DNA from: Prunus persica | Taxonomy: Eukaryota; Streptophyta; Magnoliopsida; Rosales; Rosaceae | DNA: 64,000 nt | Assembly: GCF_000346465.2 (NCBI RefSeq) | Contig: NC_034015.1 | Location: 5,741,789 to 5,805,788, forward strand | Direction of reading: 5' to 3' | Shown here: piece after piece, positions 58,210 through 64,000 of the stretch | Layout: each line of letters starts with the position of its first letter | How positions within the stretch are numbered: the first letter of the stretch is position 1 | Translations under genes and position numbers: made by a program | The notes under the pieces: model-generated | Told to the model about the DNA's origin: nothing | Seen by the model: only the letters and a program-made list of their open reading frames with translations | Databases searched by the model: none

Positions 58210-59234
58210 AGAAAATAAGTATATACCTGCACAAACCCAAATAAAACTATCACACTAGGAAAAATACACTCATGAATTTTAAATCCTTCTGCAAAATAGA
58301 TAATTACTTACGAGATTCACAATTTTGAATATCTAACACTTGTTTGATAACTAGAACAAAAATTGCAATTTCTACAGAGCTAATACAACCATTTGTAATA
58401 GATATTTAGGAAAATCATCAGAACTAGATTACTTTAAAATACTACCAACATAAGCAAAAATAGTTTACTATCAAAACCCAAGAGAAGCAAGGTATTGGAA
58501 CCAACAGGCAGGGGATAAATAGATGCAGTACAAATTGAATCACCAAATCACCAACCAAGAAAAAAAAAATTGGCAAACTCAAGCTACAAATCTTCCTATG
58601 TGTAATCTTTTAGCACTAAATCACCAACCAAGAAAAACTGAACCACAAAGATGCATCATCCCACATGAACCAGTAAGTTCAATAAACTTAGGATTCATGC
58701 CAAAAGTCCAGTCTGCTTATGAATTTCTAGGTTTTCTTAAATACCTAATTACAAATTAATGGCCAATTAACATCAAAGGTATACATATCGCTACAGTAGA
58801 TATGGATTCTACGAAAATTAAAGAAGAGAAGAAGAAAAATAACAGAGAAAAGGAAGGAGAGATTCAGAGCTTCAGGTCAAAATTGTTGAGGACAATTGCA
58901 AAATTCAAAGAGGTGGAAGAAGGAATAAGAGAGGTTCCAAAGGGAAAGATCAAAAAAACTTGCCTGGGTCAAGATTTGAAGAAGATGAGTCGATGTTGAA
59001 TGAAGGAGAGGTGGAGTCGCAGAGTCGGAGTCGTGAACCACAGCGAGAGGCATGTTCAATATAGCGAAGGCTTATTTTGCAAACCCATTTTCAATGTCTC
59101 TGTATAAGGAGAACGAGTAAGGGGTATTTTTTACTATTGGGCTATATAATCCCATTTAAATTAGTCCCCTTTCTAACCAAACATGGGCTTCAGGTCCAAT
59201 TTAGCACAGTCCTATCTAGTGAGCCCTACCAAAC
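58210..59234. other. Gene-free stretch right of the E1 fragment
   Basis: A-rich sequence with a short direct repeat AATCACCAACCAAGAAAAA (about 58544 and 58619). A charged 65-codon + frame (58802-58999) and an overlapping - frame from 59059 have no recognisable domain. 59110-59234 with TAACCAAACATGGGC and TACCAAACATCCCC looks like the end of a MITE. The segment may be the remaining part of the unit that carried the PPR and E1 fragments. Confidence 0.4.
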
Positions 59235-60677
59235 ATCCCCTAATTGTTCGGTAGGAAGTTTACTCCTTGATGAAGACGAAAGCAAGCTCCTTGAAGTTGC
59301 TGATCGACCCGGATGGTAGGGTATGGAGCCAATCCTGGCTACTCCTCATAGGGTCCTTGCAAATACCTTACACATCAACACATCCTCGGCCTCGTAGAGA
59401 ATCATGACACTTTTGAAGTGCTTCAAATGGCTCTCGGGATAGGAATCCCCTTTGAAGTGTGTGAAAGAAGGCATTCAGAATCGCTTCAGTGTTACCGCTG
59501 CTCGATCTCGGCAATGAACGATGAGGAGTTCACTTGGTCTACCTCCTTGCATAGAACATCTTTGAAATCTCATCCAATCTTCAAGTCTTGAAGTTGGTCA
59601 TTCATGAGCTTCTCGAAATCTTCTACCTGCATGGTCTGCGGTTCACGTTGGTGTCCTCCATGATGCGGGCATCGCTGGTTCACTTTCTCATTATCTCTTT
59701 GGAGAAGATCTCCTCGACTATCCTACCTGCACAGCATGTCGGTGGACTGAGTTTGTGAAAGACCCTCTATAGCTTGTCATCGTGAGTGGTGGCTTGTTGG
59801 TCGCCGTCAGCGACATAGCAGATCCTGTAGTTTTCTCCCTTTTTCCTCTTTTGTATCAGGTACAAAAGCTTCTTCTTCTTTTTTTTAACACAAAGAAAAA
59901 TGGCCATGGGTGCCTAGAGAAATTCTTATCGGTTCATAGTGAGGCCTCTCCCTATGGTGATTTGAGGTTCGGATGAAACCGATGATGGAAAGGAAATAAG
60001 TTTCCCTTGATTTGAATTCAAGAGCATCGCATTGAGTATATTTCGAAGCTGTCAATGAAAACGCCAAAATGTTTGAGTAAAATTCTGCACGGGGAATATT
60101 CGTAGGTTGATTTCTTGACCTTCGATCTTCCTTCTCTATCTTCCTCGATCCCTTTGAAATAAATATGAGTAAATAGACCACACCCAAGGGGTGTTGACCA
60201 AAGACCCTCCGATGTCTAAGTCAGTTCAATTGGATCTTGATAAAGATACAACAATAGCTAAAGTGGATGGAGTTTTCTCTCATGGGGAAAGTCAGGTGGC
60301 CTTAGCAGTGTGTGGTGGCACTTAGTCATGTGGGAGAGAGGGGAGAGAGAGTGGCGGCAAGAAAAAGGTTTTTCGGGTGAGAAAGTGTTACCTTTAATGT
60401 CTTGTGTGGTCATGTATTTATAGGCTCCTTGTGTGCTAGGGTTTGAAAAATAATTCTTATTTGGTTAGGATTATTCTCACCCATAAATAGGAGATTGGAA
60501 TTTAATCAAGTAGATTTGATGAAAATCTCATCCTTGATTTGGAGAGATATTTTCATCTTAAATCAAAGATAATTTCCCTAATTAAATAGCATTTAATTAG
60601 GGTAATCAGTTGACCTAAGGAACATTCATTTTCCCCGCGTCGCCCCTCTATTGGTTGCATAAATATATGTTCCAACA
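59235..60677 (-). mobile_element. Tat-2: truncated Tat-lineage Gypsy element (5' LTR and start of gag)
   Basis: On the - strand: LTR 60677-60074 (TGTTGGAACATATA ... TTTTACTCA), then a primer-binding-like TTTTGGCGTTTTCATTG, leader, and gag remnants to 59235. The LTR's 3' part and the gag segment (CCGAGAGCCATTTGAAGCAC, GACCCTATG, ATCAGCAACTTCAAGGAGC) match Tat-1 at about 6300-6460 and 7800-7990. The element stops in gag without internal pol or a 3' LTR. Frames are broken. Confidence 0.85.
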
Positions 60678-61240
60678 GTAGTGTCATAGGGATTCAAACA
60701 TGAGGTCATTGTCTGCAAATCAACGCCCTTTTTCACTGAGGTAGACCTCGTTAGTTAAAACCTAAACATTTTCTATGTAGTTTTCGCTCTCACGTACTTA
60801 AACCTAAAAATTCTATTATAAAGAAAAATAAAAGAAAGTAAAAAAAAAAAAAAAAAAAAACATACACGCAAACACAGTCCTAAAGAATCCTCTTCCTAGC
60901 AAGGGTCTTGTAGTTTAATAATTAAAGGGGGTGTATTCAATTAGGATTCTAGAGCGTTTAAAAAAAAATTAAAAATTTGGGTATATTCAATTTGGATTTA
61001 TACAAACTTCAAAAGGGGTTTTACAAGTTTGGGTGTACTCAATTCAGACGTGTATGAACTTTTAAAAAGTCCATACAAATATGGGTGTATTCAATTAGGA
61101 TTATAAAAAAGTTGAATAAAATCTAGGTGTATTCAAAGAGTCATATATTTGGAAGGATTTCATTAAGTGATAAATTTTGGTAAGTTTTAAGGTGAGAGCT
61201 ATAAATAACAAAGACCATAATAAATCCAACCTCCTCCCCC
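60678..61240. repeat. MITE-like repeat with GGTGTATTCAATT motifs
   Basis: GGTGTATTCAATT or close variants recur at about 60943, 60977, 61034, 61085 and 61128. AAGGGGGTGTATTCAATT (60938) is shared in reverse with the repeat ending near 21320. 60678-60930 is AT-rich, with an A-tract at 60841-60860. No gene. Confidence 0.55.
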
Positions 61241-61252
61241 CCCTCCCAAAGT

Positions 61253-61300
61253 TTCTCTCTGCATACGTCCAACCTTTTCTCTCTGCATACGTCCAACCTT
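61253..61300. repeat. Two-copy 24-bp tandem repeat in a CT-rich leader
   Basis: TTCTCTCTGCATACGTCCAA + CCTT occurs twice in direct succession. It lies about 0.7 kb before the Myb/SANT-like pseudogene and may belong to its 5' leader. Confidence 0.85.
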
Positions 61301-61970
61301 TTCTCTCTACCTCATTGGGTTTTCTTTTTCCATGATTTTTCTTCGTTCATGTTTTTCTTGTTATTAGGGTATAGTTTGGGGTTACAGCTTTTACTTGTTA
61401 TTAGGGTTTAGCTTGGGGTTAGGGTTTATGCTTGTTACTAGGGTTTATGCTTGTTTTTCTTCTGAAATATCTATGTACAACTTTGTAAGAATTGTTCATT
61501 GAATCACTGAATAGGAAATTTAAATATAGTGATTGACAACCTTTCTGTAATCGAACAAAAAAATGAGACAAATTGAGATAAACAATAAATAAACGAAAAG
61601 TCAAAAATTAACTACAACTTTTAAATGATGTTTTCGAAGCCTAAACAACCTCAGAAGCCCAAAATCCAACTTATATCATGCGCTCCAATCATTCCCTTTT
61701 CGGACAGGTATCATGCACCCCAATCAGAGTTCGAAAGTCAAATTTGTACATTTCTGATGTGTCCTTTTTCCATTCTTCACTCCAATTCTTCTTCAATCCA
61801 TTCAGCCATTTGTTCTACATCATTCATGTGTGTATTCAACATAAGATGTGTCTGTTGGGATCTATGGTTGCTGATGTACATTTTTTAGGATGTAGTGTTT
61901 TATGGGTTTTGTATATTTTTTATGCTTTATTTGTGATTGATATGATAAAATTCATAGCTGTACCACTCAA

Positions 61971-63046
61971 ATGGAGTCTGAAAATGCACAACAAGTAAAT
62001 GGAAAAGGGAAGAGCAAACAAAATTATAACACTTGGAGTATGGAAGAGAGTAGAATGTTGTTGCAACTCATGCTTGATGCTGCATCCTGTGGATGGAGTG
62101 ATGCTAATGGAATGCTAAGCAAGGCAACTATAGAAACCAAAATACTCCCCAAGATTAATGAAAAACTTAAGTGCACAAAACCTATTCTCAATACTAGAGT
62201 CGGTTGAAATACTTTAAAAGAAAATACCAAAAATATTCACAGCTTCTCCGTCACAACTCTGGGTTTAGGTGAGATCCAACCACAAAGAAATTCGCTACTC
62301 CTGAAGAAGTTTGGAAAGACTACTTTAAGGTTAGGTTATTAAATTTTCTTTAAATAATTCAGTTTGGTAACTTGAATACATAATTCTGTTAAATTATTAT
62401 TATTTTATTATTTTTGTTATAGTCCCACCCAAAAGACACAAGTATTCAAACAAAAACTTGTGAGGTCTATGAGGATCTACAAATTGTAATTGGGAAAGCA
62501 ACTGCTGTTGGAAGAAACTCATTAGGATTGGGTGATGATACTGATGCAAGAACGTTTAGGGTGGAAGATAGATATGTTGGAATAGAAGACTTTATTTTTA
62601 TGATGAAAGTCAGGCTTTTATGCCAAATCATAATGAACCACACCACACCAAGATCCACCACTCAAACATTCTTCTTCATCCTTACCCTTCCAGGCCACTA
62701 ATTATGAAGGTCCCTCAGACAACTCAAGCTAGAGGAAAAGAACTAGAACAGATTTGGAAGGGAATGCTATCTCAAATGACACCACCTAGCAAGCTATGGG
62801 AAGAATTAGCCTTAGCATTGATTCAATTGGCACCGACTTCCGGGGAGTCCATAACCTATTGGCAAAAGGGCAAAAAGAGAGAGAGGAGCAGAGTTATATG
62901 TGGGATGTCATTAAGGAGACCCCAAATTTGGATGAACATGCTCGTTATAAAGTGCTTTCTTTGTTGAATACTAACACAAAAAGGATGCATTTTTGAAAAT
63001 GTCCCCTGAAGAGCGCTCAAATTTGATATCCTACAATTTGGAATGA
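61971..63046 (+). pseudogene. Myb/SANT-like DNA-binding protein (At2g29880-like), disabled
   Basis: The N-terminal Myb/SANT-like domain reads YNTWSMEESRMLLQLMLDAA and KINEKLKCTKPILNTRV. A one-base frame change near 62205 and a TGA near 62270 (probably from TGG) interrupt it. It then continues as FATPEEVWKDYFK, intron 62330-62422 (GTTAGG...TTATAG), SHPKDTSIQTKTCEVYED, and TDARTFRVEDRYVGIEDF. A further frame change near 62600 follows. The C-terminus (MGRISLSIDSIGTDFRGVHN, LDEHARYKVLSLLNT) ends at 63046. Such proteins occur both as plant genes and as transposon accessory proteins; no transposase lies beside this one. Confidence 0.75.
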
Positions 63047-63460
63047 GTGGTTTTTTTGAGAGTTTTTGGGAATGACTGGTTTGTTTGGAATGATTGGTTT
63101 TTGGGATTGTTTTTTTGGTTGATAATGCTTCAAGATATTTGGACTATTTGTTTTGTTTATCAAACATTGTTGTTTGTGTCTAAATACTTTATTGGTTATT
63201 AAACAGTTGATGATGAATTCATCAACTTGTTTTGCTTTTCTGAATCCTTCATTTCTTTTGAAAATCAGGAATTTATTACTAATTGCAATTTGTTATTAGC
63301 TCCAGTGCAATTTATTATTACTTGCAATTTGTTATTAGCTCCAGTGCATATGTGTGACTTACAATTTGTATGTTATAGCTCCAGTGCATATGTGACTTTA
63401 TTATTAATTGTGTTTGTAATTTTTTTATCATTTTATTTAGACGGTATCAATATATATAAT
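63047..63460. repeat. AT-rich stretch with short direct repeats
   Basis: TTGGAATGATTGGTTT-like repeats (63040-63110) and TGCAATTTGTTATTAGCTCC + AGTGCA (two copies at about 63283 and 63323, a third degenerate near 63365). No gene supported. Confidence 0.6.
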
Positions 63461-63700
63461 GGAGGTAGAAGAAATTAGGCATATGCAGTTCTACCAAAAA
63501 AACCCAAAACCGGCGATTCCCAACCGATTTTTTCGGGCGGTAAACCGCATTGATCGGAAAGTCAACGACGGTCCAGTATTCATAACCGAGCCGAAAAGTC
63601 TCGGATATATATATTATTTATTAATTATTATTTTAATTACATTTGTCAGCATTTTATTTGGTGTAATGGAGAGTTCTATGGGTTTACAATAAAGTCGACT
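63461..63700. repeat. Possible MITE-derived segment
   Basis: AAACCGGCGATTCCCAACC and GGCGGTAAACCGCATTGATCG are GC-richer and resemble, loosely, the AACCGG/ACCGAACCGCACC segment at 21460-21610. No terminal repeats or target duplication identified. Confidence 0.3.
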
Positions 63701-64000
63701 ACACTGAATCACCCGAAAATTTAAGAGATTCCTTCGAAATCATCGATCTCATCTCATTTTCGCCAAATCCATTGAACTCTCTCTCCTCCTCTCGTTCTCT
63801 TCTCTCCTCTCTTTCGATCTGACAACATCCTCGCCTCCATGTCAACGAGTTCTTCACCTCCTCGCGTTCTCTTCTCTCCTATCCTCTTATCTGGTAAGAA
63901 TAAAGAATAGTCTCTCTGTATCTTTGTCTCTCCTTTTCTCTTCTCTTTTCTCTCTTCTTTCTTCTCTCCTCTCTCTTTCCCCCTTATCTCTTCTCTTTTT
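63701..64000 (+). other. CT-rich leader and possible first exon at the window edge
   Basis: Dense CTCTCTCC/TCTTCTCTCC runs resemble a plant 5' UTR. An ATG at 63839 (MSTSSSPPRVLFSPILLS) is followed by a good donor, CTG|GTAAGA, at 63893/63894. If real, this would be an 18-codon first exon of a gene that continues to the right of the window. I cannot identify it. Confidence 0.3.

Noticed and set aside
58802..59059. Small charged protein on + strand and a candidate E1 N-terminus on - strand
   Set aside because: No recognisable domain; low-complexity composition; no splice-consistent continuation.
57771..59234. Helitron carrier of the PPR/E1 fragments
   Set aside because: No convincing 5'-TC or hairpin plus CTRRT end could be located.

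Overview
The window is plant nuclear DNA, almost certainly from a eudicot. Rosaceae is a guess from the general look of the repeats, and nothing here proves it. It is AT-rich, has spliced transposase genes with GT/AG introns, and contains LTR retrotransposons, CACTA, hAT, PIF/Harbinger and MULE elements, MITE-like pieces and fragments of plant genes (heat-stress factor, PPR protein, ubiquitin-activating enzyme E1). I found no complete ordinary host gene. The region is a transposon nest, and most of the reading frames are decayed.

Layout. (1) 1-4230: right part of a CACTA element with a three-exon TNP2-like transposase and a long CGACGT-rich subterminal region. It sits in the 5' LTR of a Copia element (Copia-1, 4231-20946, + strand). 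(2) Copia-1 keeps its PBS, gag-protease, the second half of pol and its 3' LTR. Its centre is replaced by a Ty3/Gypsy Tat-lineage element (Tat-1, 5777-18676) with two RNase H domains, a 3' tandem-repeat block and an antisense reading frame. A 2.7-kb LTR (14809-17531) splits that antisense frame. (3) 20947-22997: MITE-like and diverged repeats. (4) 22998-35714: Copia-2 (- strand) with a perfect ATAAT target duplication. A hAT element (28582-31690) is nested in its leader and a PIF/Harbinger element (31890-35666) in its 5' LTR. (5) 36190-47638: an old + strand Copia (Copia-3) broken by four LTR insertions, all read on the - strand: an internally deleted 279-bp LTR abutting its left side, a ~500-bp solo LTR that itself contains a 3.2-kb CACTA carrying a heat-stress-factor exon, and solo LTRs of 1.3 and 2.8 kb. 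(6) 47639-52480: a CACTA terminus, then a MULE with the only uninterrupted transposase gene in the window (two exons, 719 aa, PB1-like N-terminus), surrounded by copies of a palindrome AAACTGCANTGCAGTTT and by tandem repeats. (7) 52480-57770: an internally deleted Athila-type Gypsy element (- strand). (8) 57771-59234: PPR and E1 gene fragments. (9) 59235-60677: truncated second Tat copy (- strand). (10) 60900-64000: MITE-like repeats, a Myb/SANT-like pseudogene and a CT-rich edge that may start a gene.

The insertion order can be read from target duplications and uninterrupted homologous copies. The intact left LTR of Copia-2 shows the empty Harbinger site. The two halves of Copia-1, Copia-3 and the ~500-bp LTR line up once their inserts are removed. 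Most autonomous-type proteins carry stops, frameshifts or loss of a catalytic residue, so the locus looks silent and old except for the MULE. Protein assignments rest on recognised motifs, not on database searches.
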